This document shows, piece after piece, positions 16,411 to 24,454 of a DNA stretch of 64,000 nucleotides. The stretch is from contig NZ_CP065997.1 of assembly GCF_016127315.1 (NCBI RefSeq), positions 6,572,001-6,636,000 of the forward strand. The letters run 5' to 3'. The translations under genes were made by a program, and so were the position numbers. The stretch comes from Achromobacter deleyi (lineage in GTDB: Bacteria > Pseudomonadota > Gammaproteobacteria > Burkholderiales > Burkholderiaceae_B). The notes under the pieces are model-generated. The model was not told the origin of the DNA, searched no databases, and worked only from the letters and a program-made list of their open reading frames with translations. Position 1 is the first letter of the stretch. Every line of letters begins with the position of its first letter.

Positions 16411-16503
16411 TGTCTTGGGGGAACTGCAAAGAACATGAAGGACGCGCATCCGGCGATTCATCCGCCTTCCGGCGGGGTGGCCGGGCACACGTACCCTCTC
16501 ATA

Positions 16504-16533
16504 AATAAGGCCCGCGATGTGCGGGCCTTATTC
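16504..16533 (-). terminator. Intrinsic terminator 1 after the winged-helix gene
   Basis: Arms AATAAGGCCCGC and GCGGGCCTTATT around a short loop; the minus-strand hairpin runs into TTATTTATG. It lies about 100 bp after the winged-helix stop codon. Confidence 0.72.
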
Positions 16534-16632
16534 TCAATGCTTATTCAATGCTTCTTCAATGCTTCCGCGCCTGGGCGCTAGAACGAATCGTCGGCGGATA
16601 GCGCGACGACATGGATGCATTCTCTCGCGGCA

Positions 16633-16890
16633 TCAGGCGTGCAGGCAATCCCCCTCGCGTCGCACTTCGCCCCAGACGTAGGTCAGCGAGTTGCGCGCAT
16701 GCTCGATGCGCGCCACCTGGCCGCCCTCGTGCAGGGTTTCGAGCACGCGCAGGATCGCCTGTCGCATTGCGTTGCGTTCGCGCCGCGTCAGCTCGCGGGC
16801 GCCGGACGCGCCGCGCACCAGTTCGGCCATGCGCCACGGACGCCCCGGCGCCGCCGCCATGAGGTCCAGCACTTCGGTTGCATATTTCAT
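16633..16890 (-). CDS. Small winged-helix-like protein, candidate tail-operon regulator
   Basis: An 85-residue protein starting MKYATEVLDLMAAAPGRPW. A helix-turn-helix-like middle (MAELVRGASG, LTRRERNAMRQAILRVLETLHEGG) and a wing-like end (VARIEHARNSLTYVWG) suggest DNA binding. No named family is recognised. It faces the S24 repressor across a shared control region and lies upstream of the tail operon. That is the place of PrtN-like activators in pyocin clusters, although no sequence link to PrtN is claimed. GGGAGG lies 8 bases before ATG 16890. Confidence 0.6.
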   Translation of the reverse strand: MKYATEVLDLMAAAPGRPWRMAELVRGASGARELTRRERNAMRQAILRVLETLHEGGQVARIEHARNSLTYVWGEVRREGDCLHA

Positions 16891-16922
16891 CGGGATGCCT
16901 CCCCGCCAAGACGCTTATCCAT
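16887..16922 (-). other. 11-codon leader ORF overlapping the winged-helix start
   Basis: ATG 16922 encodes MDKRLGGEASR and stops with a TGA that overlaps the winged-helix ATG (ATGA). AAGGA sits 9 bases upstream. It may couple or tune translation of the regulator; it may also be chance. Confidence 0.4.
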
Positions 16923-16985
16923 GCTTTTTTTTCCTTGATGCAAGCTTGCCGTTCGTCGTATTCCCGGAAAGGCCGGCAGTTGAAA

Positions 16986-17005
16986 ATCGCTACCTGGGTA
17001 GCGAT
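16986..17005. promoter_or_regulatory. Operator-like dyad, winged-helix side
   Basis: Perfect 9-bp arms ATCGCTACC and GGTAGCGAT with a 2-bp centre, about 95 bp upstream of the winged-helix gene. The likely ligand is the S24 repressor. Confidence 0.68.
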
Positions 17006-17140
17006 GAGTGGGCCACATTTGCCGGTCACCCACCCTAATCGCCACGGACGCGGCGGCGAGCCCCGCCGTATCCGTACAAGCCGCAAGCCGCCTGATGGAA
17101 GGCTTGCGGCTGGCCCGACTATCTCCGGGATGAAAGTCAT

Positions 17141-17157
17141 GGTAGCGAGTCGCTACC
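17141..17157. promoter_or_regulatory. Operator-like dyad, repressor side
   Basis: Perfect 8-bp arms GGTAGCGA and TCGCTACC with a 1-bp centre. The same half-site occurs at 16986-17005 and 17192-17217, but here the arms point the other way. Confidence 0.65.
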
Positions 17158-17191
17158 GAAAAATCAACAGCGAATCGCTACTGTACTTTCG

Positions 17192-17217
17192 GGTAGCGGG
17201 TTGCTACTATCGCTACC
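17192..17217. promoter_or_regulatory. Operator-like repeats abutting the repressor ATG
   Basis: The degenerate dyad GGTAGCGGGTTGCTACT is followed directly by the half-site ATCGCTACC, which ends one base before ATG 17218. No ribosome site fits between, which suggests autoregulation and perhaps a leaderless message. Confidence 0.6.
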
Positions 17218-17979
17218 ATGGACATCCGCTCGATACGACTGAACAACCTCAAGTACGCCGTGCACGAAGCGGGGGGCGTCGACCGCCTGGCCGAACGCGC
17301 CGGCGTCAGTCGCAAATACCTCGACCAGATCCTTCAAGGGTTCCAGGGCAGGCGCGACAAGAACCCGCGCCGGGTCGGCGATGCGCTGGCTGCCAGGCTG
17401 GCCGCCGGCCTGGGCCAGCCCGCCCACTGGATGGACCTGCCCCACCCCGACCTGTGGCGCGAACTCTCGCCCCACGCCGTGGCCGACGAGCCCACGGGCC
17501 GGCTCGTGTCCTTCCACCCCGCGCGGCTGGGCAGGCCCGATCACGGCAATGTCCTCATCGCCCAGTTCGACACCGGAGGCGCCATGGGCAACGGCCTGGA
17601 ACTGCGTGACCAGCCCGGCGTCATCCAGAGCTGGAACGTCAGCCCGGAATGGCTGCAGAAGAACGTGCGCGGCTTTTCCGCCTCGAAGAACCTGTGCATC
17701 GTCACCGGGTTCGGCGACTCCATGCGCCCCATGTTCAACCCCGGCGATCCCCTGATCGTCGACCGCGGCGTGCAGGCCGTCGAATACGACGCCATCTACT
17801 TCTTCCGCGTCGGCAGCGAAGGCTTCATCAAGCGGCTGCAACGCATTCCCACCGCCGCCGGCCTGGTGGTCCGGGCCAAATCCGAGAACACCAAGTACGA
17901 CGCCTGGGACATCACCGAAGGCATGGATTTCGAGGTCTTCGGCCGCGTGCTGAAGGTCTGGCGCAGCGAGGACTTCTAA
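17218..17979 (+). CDS. S24-family (CI/LexA-like) repressor of the tail island
   Basis: A 253-residue protein with an N-terminal helix-turn-helix (about 20-60; VDRLAERAGVSRKYLDQIL) and a C-terminal S24 peptidase domain. The catalytic dyad is visible as Ser168 in GFGDSMRPMFNPGD and Lys205 in GFIKRLQR. Proteins of this type bind operators and cleave themselves when RecA is activated by DNA damage, so the island is probably SOS-inducible. A classical cleavage dipeptide is not obvious; Ala63-Gly64 in LAAGLG is one candidate. No ribosome site precedes ATG 17218 and repeated operators abut it. The next gene starts 4 bases after its stop but is unrelated in kind. Confidence 0.85.
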   Translation: MDIRSIRLNNLKYAVHEAGGVDRLAERAGVSRKYLDQILQGFQGRRDKNPRRVGDALAARLAAGLGQPAHWMDLPHPDLWRELSPHAVADEPTGRLVSFHPARLGRPDHGNVLIAQFDTGGAMGNGLELRDQPGVIQSWNVSPEWLQKNVRGFSASKNLCIVTGFGDSMRPMFNPGDPLIVDRGVQAVEYDAIYFFRVGSEGFIKRLQRIPTAAGLVVRAKSENTKYDAWDITEGMDFEVFGRVLKVWRSEDF

Positions 17980-17983
17980 CCCC

Positions 17984-19792
17984 ATGGCAACCCCTTCGCG
18001 TCTGTCGGCGCCCGAGAAAACCATCCTGATCCATGGCGCGCTAGGCGCGCTGCTGGCCTTGGCGCTGCATGCCGCGCTGTTGAACCGCGTGTGGCCATGG
18101 CACAACCTGTTCGCCACCCTCTTCGCGATCCAATGGATCTGGCTGGTGCCGCTGGCGGGCGCCATGCTGGCCGGCATGCGTTCGGGCAAGCGCTGGCTGC
18201 TGGCGCTGGCGGCCTACGGCGTGGTCGTGCCGGCGCTGCATGCCTACGGGCTGGTGACGCTGCTGGGCTGGCAGCCCGCCGCCTACACCGATAGCGGCCC
18301 GCGGTCGCTGGCGACGCTGATCACCGCCGCCAGCGGCTTCATACTGCTGCCGCTGATTCAGGCGCTCGATCCCTCCCGGCCCGGCTGGGACTATCCCGCC
18401 GTGTTCCGCGCTGCGTGGCGCAACACCGTCAAGCTGGCGTTGGCGGGCGGCCTGACCCTGGCGGTCTGGCTGCTGTTCTGGGCCGCCAGCGCCATGTTCG
18501 GCATGATCGGCATCACCGCGGTCGGCCAGATCGTCAAATCCACCCGCTTCCTGCTCGGCGTCATGCCGCTGGTGCTGGCGGTCTGCCTGGTGGGCGTGCA
18601 CCGCCGCCCGCAACTGGCGGACACGCTGCAACGCTCGTGGCTCACGCTCACCGCGTGGCTGCTGCCGCTGGTCGCGCTGGTCGGCATCGCCTTCGTGCTG
18701 GCGCTGGCGGCCCGGCTGACGCTGGACCTGCAGGCGGGCGCCCTGTCGGCCGGCGCGCTGATCGCCTTCAGCGCGCTCTGGATCAAGCTCATCAACTCCG
18801 CCTGGCAGGACAGCCCGCAGGCCCCGCCCTTCGGCCCGCGCCTGCGCGCGGTGCTGCGCGTGGCGGCGATCGGCCTGCTGCCACTGGCGCTGGTGGCGCT
18901 GTACGGCCTGGTGGTGCGCATCGAGCAGTACGGCTGGACCGTTCCGCGCATCTGGGGTCTTTACGCCGCGATCCTGCTGACGCTCTACGCGCTGGGCTAT
19001 GCCTGGGCGGCGTTGGCGGCGCGGCGCTTCCACACGATCCTGGGCGGCACCAACATCCTCGCGGCGTTCTGCGCGCTCACCATGCTGGCGCTGGTGAGCA
19101 CGCCGCTACTGAGCCCCGACCGCATCGAGGTCAACAGCCAGGTGCAACGCCTGATCGACGGGCGCATCCCGCCGGAAGAATTCAGCTATCTCTCGGCCGC
19201 GCGCGACCGCGGCGAATACGGCCGGCAAGCCATGCGCAAACTGGCTGATGGCGCCGCCCAGGCGCAATCCCCCAAGATCGCGACGGCGGCCGCCGACGCC
19301 CTGAAGGGCCAATACCATGACTGGGGGCCGCGGGTCACCTCCCAGGAACGCGCCCCGGCCAAGCCGGCCAACCTGCAGGCGTATCCGCCGGGTAGCCCGG
19401 TGCCAGATGCCTGGTGGCGCTACGCCGCGGCGGAAAATCCCTACGAGGCAGACCGATGCGTGCGCGCGGAACAGGCCGCGGCCGACAATCCGGCCTTGAA
19501 CGGCTCGCGCTGCTGGCTGATCCACGCGGACATCACCGGCCTCGGCAATGACGACCTGGTCCTGTACGTGCCGCCGCGTCCCGACGCCAGCGCGGGGGGC
19601 TACGAAGCGTTCCTGAGCTATCAAAAGCTGGGCAACGACACCTGGCGCCTGGTGTCCTCCAAGAGCAACCGCAAGTCCGAAATCGGGCCGGAGGTGGATA
19701 TCGGCAGCGCGCTGGCGCAAGGCCAGGTGCATACCGAACCGCGCCAGGATCGCGACCTGATCGTCGGCGGGCGGCGCCTGCCGCTGCGCTGA
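17984..19792 (+). CDS. DUF4153 multi-pass membrane protein
   Basis: A 602-residue protein. Roughly the first 390 residues hold about a dozen hydrophobic segments typical of DUF4153 inner-membrane proteins; the last ~200 form a soluble domain rich in charged and aromatic residues (WWRYAAAENPYEADRC, SRCWLIHADITGLGNDDLVLY). Function of the family is unknown. It lies right after the island repressor but looks like host chromosome. A weak GAGG lies within the end of the repressor gene. Confidence 0.72.
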   Translation: MATPSRLSAPEKTILIHGALGALLALALHAALLNRVWPWHNLFATLFAIQWIWLVPLAGAMLAGMRSGKRWLLALAAYGVVVPALHAYGLVTLLGWQPAAYTDSGPRSLATLITAASGFILLPLIQALDPSRPGWDYPAVFRAAWRNTVKLALAGGLTLAVWLLFWAASAMFGMIGITAVGQIVKSTRFLLGVMPLVLAVCLVGVHRRPQLADTLQRSWLTLTAWLLPLVALVGIAFVLALAARLTLDLQAGALSAGALIAFSALWIKLINSAWQDSPQAPPFGPRLRAVLRVAAIGLLPLALVALYGLVVRIEQYGWTVPRIWGLYAAILLTLYALGYAWAALAARRFHTILGGTNILAAFCALTMLALVSTPLLSPDRIEVNSQVQRLIDGRIPPEEFSYLSAARDRGEYGRQAMRKLADGAAQAQSPKIATAAADALKGQYHDWGPRVTSQERAPAKPANLQAYPPGSPVPDAWWRYAAAENPYEADRCVRAEQAAADNPALNGSRCWLIHADITGLGNDDLVLYVPPRPDASAGGYEAFLSYQKLGNDTWRLVSSKSNRKSEIGPEVDIGSALAQGQVHTEPRQDRDLIVGGRRLPLR

Positions 19793-19853
19793 ACGGCGCG
19801 GGCGCTCCCGAGGCAGTCCATGCGCGTCGCGCCGACTGCCCCGGGCAGGCCGG

Positions 19854-20078
19854 TTACGGCTTTTCTTCCAGGTCCGGCGTGCCGGTGAACTGGCTCTTGA
19901 GCAGAGTCAGCGCGCCCTTTTCCGCCAGCGCCTCGTTGGGGAACACGTTCTTGGTGTCTTCCAGCACGGGAAAGCCGAAGACGCGGACGCGGGCGTGGTA
20001 GCCCTCGGGGGTTTCGGCCAGCTCGATATCGAAGTTGCGTTCTTCGATCCAGCCCGACTTGTGCAGTTTCCAGTCCAT
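19854..20078 (-). CDS. Conserved hypothetical protein
   Basis: A 74-residue protein from ATG 20078 (MDWKLHKSGWIEERNFDIEL), with AGGAG 9 bases upstream. No signal peptide or membrane segment is seen. No domain is recognised. It lies between two unrelated membrane-protein genes. Confidence 0.62.
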   Translation of the reverse strand: MDWKLHKSGWIEERNFDIELAETPEGYHARVRVFGFPVLEDTKNVFPNEALAEKGALTLLKSQFTGTPDLEEKP

Positions 20079-20228
20079 ATCCGACGTGCTCCTGGTAAGA
20101 GAAGGAAAGGCGCGCGGCCGGCGTGCGGCCGGCAGCGCCGTTGACGCGTGGCGCCGGCCCGCGAGGGCCGGCGCCATCACAACCTTACACCGGCCGCGCT
20201 GACGGCGGCTTGACCGGATGCAATGCCT

Positions 20229-21332
20229 TCAATCCGCCTTCTCGGGCGACGGCGGGGGCGGCGGTTCGGCCGGCGCGACGGCGGCCTCGGCCGGAGGCGA
20301 GAACAGGTCCCAGCAGGCCATGAACAGCGCGGCGATCAGCGGCCCGATGACGAAGCCGTTCAAGCCGAACAGCGCCATGCCGCCCAGCGTCGAGATCAGC
20401 ACCACGTAGTCGGGCATCTTGGTGTCCTTGCCCACCAGGATCGGACGCAGCACGTTGTCGACCATGCCGATCACCAGCACGCCGAAGGCGATCAGCACCA
20501 CGCCCTTGATGGTCGCGCCCGTCAGCAGGAAATAGATCGCCACCGGCGCCCAGATCAGCCCCGCGCCCACCGCTGGCAGCAGCGACAGGAAGCCCATGAT
20601 GACGCCCCACAGCAGCGCCCCCTGGATGCCCAGGATGGAGAAGATGATGCCGCCCAACGCGCCCTGCGACGCCGCCACCGCGATATTGCCCTTGACCGTG
20701 GCGCGCACCACCGTCGTGAACTTGCGGAACAGGTGATGCTTGTGCGTGTCGCTGAGCGGCATGGCGCGCTTGATGCGCAGGCCCAGTTGCGGCCCGTCGC
20801 GCAGCAGGAAGAACAGCAGGTACAGCATGATGCCGAAGCTGATCACGAACTGGAACGTGTCCTGGCCGATGCTCAGCGCCTGGGTCGCGAGGAACTGGCT
20901 GACCTGCATCGCGCCCGCGCTGAGCTTTTCCTGCAGGCTGGGGATGTCCGCCAGGTCGAACCGCGCCAGCAGGTCGTGCACCGAAGGCGGCAGCGCCTCC
21001 ATGGCCTGCTGGAAGTAGGCGCCGAAGTTGATCTGCCCGGACTTGATGCTCTGGTAGAGGTTCGCGCCCTCGCTCACCAGCGAACCGCTGATGACCACCA
21101 GCGGCAGGATCACCAGCAGCAGCACCAGCGCCAGCGTGATCAGGGCCGCCAGGTTGCGCCGTCCGCCGATGCGCGGCACCAGGCGCCGTTGCAGCGGCGC
21201 AAACAGGATGGCCAGGATGGCGCCCCAGAACACCGCGCCGTAGAACGGCCACAGCAGCCAGCCGAAGGCGATGGAGACGATCACCAGGAGGAGCAGGAAA
21301 GTCCGGTAATGCAAGCTTGAGGATTGGCTCAT
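20229..21332 (-). CDS. AI-2E family (PerM-like) transporter
   Basis: Predicted 367 residues from ATG 21332 (MSQSSSLHYRTFLLLL). About eight membrane segments and the pattern of YdiK/PerM proteins are visible: paired N-terminal helices, a long soluble region near 80-150, and FGIMLYLLFFLLRDG followed by GIIFSILGIQGALLWGVIMG. The C-terminus is Pro/Ala-rich. Substrates in this family are varied or unknown; the AI-2 label should not be taken literally. Upstream in-frame ATGs reach into repetitive DNA and are rejected. Confidence 0.82.
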   Translation of the reverse strand: MSQSSSLHYRTFLLLLVIVSIAFGWLLWPFYGAVFWGAILAILFAPLQRRLVPRIGGRRNLAALITLALVLLLVILPLVVISGSLVSEGANLYQSIKSGQINFGAYFQQAMEALPPSVHDLLARFDLADIPSLQEKLSAGAMQVSQFLATQALSIGQDTFQFVISFGIMLYLLFFLLRDGPQLGLRIKRAMPLSDTHKHHLFRKFTTVVRATVKGNIAVAASQGALGGIIFSILGIQGALLWGVIMGFLSLLPAVGAGLIWAPVAIYFLLTGATIKGVVLIAFGVLVIGMVDNVLRPILVGKDTKMPDYVVLISTLGGMALFGLNGFVIGPLIAALFMACWDLFSPPAEAAVAPAEPPPPPSPEKAD

Positions 21333-21380
21333 GTTCCGTCCAAGGCGCGGCATGCGCCGCGAGACCCGCATTGTACTAAG

Positions 21381-21505
21381 GGCCTGCCGAGAGGCCGACG
21401 CCAAGGGGCCCGTGCCAGGGGGCCGGTCGAAAGGCCGGTGCCAAGGCGGCCGTGCTACGGGACTGGTCGAGCGGCCGCGGCCAAGGGGAGCCGTGCTAGG
21501 GGGCC
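21381..21505. repeat. Three degenerate ~40-bp tandem units
   Basis: Each unit follows the pattern GGCCxGxCGAxxGGCC, then GCCAAGG, then GCCGTGC(C/T)A. The units begin near 21381, 21420 and 21460, with a partial fourth at 21501. The array lies between the transporter start and the end of the lipoprotein gene, overlapping the latter's last codons. Confidence 0.65.
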
Positions 21506-22191
21506 TGCCGCGCCACCACGGCGCGGGCCTGCTCCAGCGCCCCGGATTGCGCATTCAAGCGCTGCAAGCGCTGGTTCAGTTCCTGCTGCAGCGATGGCGT
21601 GGCGACCTTGGCCTGCCCGTCCTCGAGCGCGATGTCGCCGGCATGGGCGGTGACGAAGTCGGCCACGCCCAGGGCGTCGCGCGCCACGGTGTCCATCGTG
21701 CCCGCGGCGTCCCGCAACTCGGCCGCGGGGGCCGTGACCGCCTCGTCGTACACGCCGTCATAGACCGGCGCCAGGTCCGGCGCCAGTTCCATGCCGCCGC
21801 GCGCCTTGTCGGCGCGGGCCTGGGCGACCTGCAACCGGCGGGCGCTGTCGGCCAGCGTCGCGCGCGCGTCGGCCAGGCCCTGGCGTCGCCGCACGATGTC
21901 GTCGACCGACTGGATGCGCTCGGCCGCCAGCACCGGACGCAGCGACGCGGCGGCCTTGGCCAGGGCGTCCTGGAAATCGGTAATGACCGCATAGGCGTCG
22001 CGATAACGGCCGATGGCGTCCGACTCGGCCTCGCTCAGCGCGCCGATCGGCGCCAGCGTGCCCGCCGCGATACGTTGCTGCAGCAGGCCGATGAAGGCGG
22101 CCCGCTCCTGCGGTTCGCGATTGCCGCAAGCCGTCAGCGCCAGCACCGTGGCCGCCGCCAGGGTGGCCAGGCAGATCCGCAGCATTGCCAT
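21496..22191 (-). CDS. DUF3053-like lipoprotein
   Basis: A 231-residue protein from ATG 22191 with a lipoprotein signal (MAMLRICLATLAAATVLALTACG, lipobox LTAC). The mature part is almost all helical (FIGLLQQRIAAGTLAPIGALSEAE, LQQELNQRLQRLNAQ), as in DUF3053 lipoproteins such as YiaF. Function is unknown; it should be membrane-anchored in the periplasm. ATG 22185 is an equally good start with better ribosome-site spacing. Confidence 0.72.
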   Translation of the reverse strand: MAMLRICLATLAAATVLALTACGNREPQERAAFIGLLQQRIAAGTLAPIGALSEAESDAIGRYRDAYAVITDFQDALAKAAASLRPVLAAERIQSVDDIVRRRQGLADARATLADSARRLQVAQARADKARGGMELAPDLAPVYDGVYDEAVTAPAAELRDAAGTMDTVARDALGVADFVTAHAGDIALEDGQAKVATPSLQQELNQRLQRLNAQSGALEQARAVVARQAP

Positions 22192-22343
22192 GCCCTTCCT
22201 CCTTGCGTAGTACGTAGCGGCGCGGCAACCGGCCCGCCATGCGGCCGGCGCCCCCGGCCAGATTATCCCGAAGCGTCCGCCGCGTGCCGCCGGCGGGCGG
22301 ATTTTGTTGCCATCGAAGCGAGTTGACACAGGGCGCGCCGCGC

Positions 22344-22856
22344 TCAGTCCGACCACGCGAAACGCATCGCGCAGCGCCGGGCAGGATCGAATCCCGCGGC
22401 CGCCTCTTCCCGCAGCCGCGCGCGCAGTGCCGGCGTCAGTTGCGCCGCCGACACCTCGACAAAGCCGTGCCGCCGGTAGAACGGGCCATTCCAGGGCAGC
22501 TCCCGGTCGGTCGTCAGGACGACCGCGTCGTACTCCCCCGCCGCCCGTGCCCGCGTCACCACCGCGCGCAGCAGGCCGCCGCCCAGGCCTTGGCCCTGCC
22601 ACGGACTGGCGACCGACATCTCCGCCAGGAACAGGTCGCCGTCCATCGGTTGCGCCAGCGCGAACCCCACGGGCCGGTCGCCGTCGTCCGCCGCGACCCA
22701 CAGCAATCCGGCTGCCGCCGCGCTCGCCAGCACTGCCGGCGGCTGGGTCTCGCCGGTGGCGGCCCAGGCCATGGGCGTGCCAAGAAAGCGTTCGGCGGCC
22801 GAGCGTTCGATGTCGGGCAGGAAGGCCAGGTCGGCCGGATGGGCGTGTCGGATCAT
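22344..22856 (-). CDS. GNAT family N-acetyltransferase
   Basis: A 170-residue protein from ATG 22856 (MIRHAHPADLAFLPDIERSA). The acetyl-CoA binding motif is visible as MSVASPWQGQGLGGGLLRAVV, and the C-terminal WNGPFYRRHGFVEV is typical. Substrate unknown. An upstream in-frame ATG at 22943 lacks family sequence. Confidence 0.83.
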   Translation of the reverse strand: MIRHAHPADLAFLPDIERSAAERFLGTPMAWAATGETQPPAVLASAAAAGLLWVAADDGDRPVGFALAQPMDGDLFLAEMSVASPWQGQGLGGGLLRAVVTRARAAGEYDAVVLTTDRELPWNGPFYRRHGFVEVSAAQLTPALRARLREEAAAGFDPARRCAMRFAWSD

Positions 22857-23016
22857 GGGGCGCCAAGTATGCACCAGGCACGCCCCGTGCGAACGCCAGC
22901 GGGACCGCCAGCCGTGGGCGTCTCGGCCAGCGGCCGGCGCCATCCCTGCCGTTAGCCCCTAGAATGTCGGTTTGCCGGCCCGCCAGGGCCGCCCATCCTC
23001 CTCGCCATCCCACGGA

Positions 23017-23379
23017 ATGACTCAAGACGTTTCCCCCGACACCTGGGGCTTTGCCCAGCCCGACTGCCGCGGCGCCGCCGCGCTGCTGTATTTCATGAGC
23101 GACCTGGCGCGCGTGGCCAACCAATACCTGCGCCCCGGCCACCTGAGCCAGGAAGCGCTGGCCGACGCCCAGAAGGCCGTGGATGCGCTGATGGAGCGCT
23201 ATGTCGACATCGAAGCCGCTCCCGAAGCCTTCGATGACGAACGCGTCGAACTGGCCCTGGAGACCGACACCCGCCCCGACGGCTCGACCGCCGCCCAGGT
23301 CGCATTGCGGATGTCGCCGCGCCTGGAAGGCCTGATCATCGAGGCCCAGCGCCAGGCGGCCGGCCCCACCAGCCACTGA
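23017..23379 (+). CDS. Conserved hypothetical protein
   Basis: A 120-residue soluble protein from ATG 23017 (MTQDVSPDTWGFAQPDCRGAA). It is mainly helical and acidic. No domain is recognised. Codon use is that of the host. It is divergent from the GNAT gene. Confidence 0.62.
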   Translation: MTQDVSPDTWGFAQPDCRGAAALLYFMSDLARVANQYLRPGHLSQEALADAQKAVDALMERYVDIEAAPEAFDDERVELALETDTRPDGSTAAQVALRMSPRLEGLIIEAQRQAAGPTSH

Positions 23380-24085
23380 CGGGCATCCCCGGGGGCGTGC
23401 GCGCCCCCCCCCTACATCGCCCCAGTGCGACACGCCCCTTCCCCCGGCGCCAAAAAACCCTTGCAAAATCACGGCACTAGCTATATGATTAGCAGTTGAG
23501 CCGAAAGATATCTCATATTTGGCTCATATTTTGCCCCGTCTGGCCCACTTGCCAGGCGCTTGCAAAACACCCTTCCTGGGTCCGGTTTCGCCCGATTCTG
23601 CGACAGACAACCCTAACAACGCAGACCCGGTTGATGCCATCATGATGGATGGCAAGATCATCCCGCCCCAGGTTTCGTCTTACGACACTCATTGCCGTTT
23701 TCTGATCGTTCCGCCCAATCAGGCCTGATCGGAAAACTCCTCTCCGCAGCCCGACGGCCGCGGTAATTCCAGGCCGCGGTAACCCCGCAGCAATCCATTC
23801 GCGGCGGCGACCCAACGCCACCGCCCGCCAGGACCGCCGTTCGTCATTGACCGACACGGTCCGGCAGCAAGCCGCAGGCGCATGCCCGCGGTCAGTACCT
23901 CCGCCACCGGCGTGGCGCGCAAGCAAACCATGAGAATGCGCAAAATGCCGGTAACGGATATGCGTTAGTGTCATGCATGACTCGGCACGTGGACAGGACG
24001 CGGCGCGACAGCGCCCTCACCCGGTCCTCGCGGCATGCACTGCGCGGCAATTCCCATAACAAGAACCTGAAAGAGAACAAACACC
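23380..24085. other. 706-bp intergenic region with a strong promoter
   Basis: No convincing protein gene is seen on either strand. It holds an AT-rich promoter (23461-23489), an imperfect dyad with arms TGAGCC (23497-23502) and GGCTCA (23521-23526) in the first transcribed bases, and a direct repeat of GCCGCGGTAA near 23756-23785. It may encode a small RNA or be a long leader for the gene at 24086. Confidence 0.5.
23461..23489 (+). promoter_or_regulatory. Sigma-70-like promoter
   Basis: TTGCAA (23461-23466), a 17-bp spacer and TATGAT (23484-23489). Both boxes are near consensus, in contrast to the GC-rich surroundings. Predicted transcription start is about 23496. Confidence 0.65.
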
Positions 24086-24367
24086 ATGAATACTCGTTTC
24101 ACGACCTCGGACCTGATCCGACGCCCGGCCCATACCAAGCTGGACAACATGCCGATCAACATCGGCGACATCGTTTATCTGCAACCGGCCCACGGCCCGG
24201 CCATTCGCGCCGCCGTGATCTTCAACGCGCCGATCGACGGCACGACCACGTACACCACCGAAGTCGTGCCGTGCGGAGCGGCCGCGCAAAAGGCGCCCGG
24301 CCAGCGCATCCGCTTCCGTCACGAGCACGTGCACCGCATCGAACCGGTGCGTCGCGCCGCTCGCTGA
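24086..24367 (+). CDS. Small conserved hypothetical protein
   Basis: A 93-residue protein starting MNTRFTTSDLIRRPAHTKLD. It is basic at the C-terminus (RIRFRHEHVHRIEPVRRAAR) and contains a beta-rich NIGDIVYLQPAHGPAIRAAVI stretch. No known domain. Only a weak ribosome site (AAAGAG) precedes it. The long AT-rich region upstream may supply its promoter. Confidence 0.55.
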   Translation: MNTRFTTSDLIRRPAHTKLDNMPINIGDIVYLQPAHGPAIRAAVIFNAPIDGTTTYTTEVVPCGAAAQKAPGQRIRFRHEHVHRIEPVRRAAR

Positions 24368-24454
24368 TCCAGCGCAAACCCGCCGCGGCCCTGCCGCGGC
24401 GGCTTCATTTGTGCGTGATAAAGTCGCAGGCAACGCAGTCATCGCGCGACCATC

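Larger units (their letters stand above)
15994..16632. other. Long untranslated leader between regulator and tail operon
   Basis: No convincing gene is seen in these 639 bases. They contain three intrinsic terminators active toward the tail operon, one GC-rich hairpin repeat, and GC-rich sequence without an obvious -10/-35 pair just before the neck gene. Confidence 0.7.
16891..17217. promoter_or_regulatory. Divergent control region of the tail island
   Basis: 327 bases between the winged-helix gene (minus) and the S24 repressor (plus). They hold at least three inverted-repeat operators built from GGTAGC and GCTACC. A possible -10 for the repressor is TACTAT (17205-17210), which would place transcription start at or next to the ATG. 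The middle part (about 17010-17130) shows no gene. Confidence 0.7.

Noticed and set aside
16201..16581. Plus- and minus-strand frames in the leader before the tail operon
   Set aside because: They run through terminators and hairpin repeats and have no protein-like composition.
1..17979. Complete prophage with attL/attR
   Set aside because: No head or replication genes, no tRNA at the edges, and no direct repeat at the borders could be recognised by eye.
21496..23472. 658-residue minus-strand reading frame
   Set aside because: It joins a real lipoprotein gene to unrelated upstream frames that run across the GNAT gene and a plus-strand gene; only the part from 22191 looks like protein.
23519..23728. 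69-residue plus-strand frame with TTG start after the promoter
   Set aside because: No ribosome site, no recognisable fold; left as possible non-coding RNA.
23513..23974. 153-residue minus-strand frame in the large gap
   Set aside because: Composition is not protein-like, no ribosome site, and it opposes a strong plus-strand promoter.
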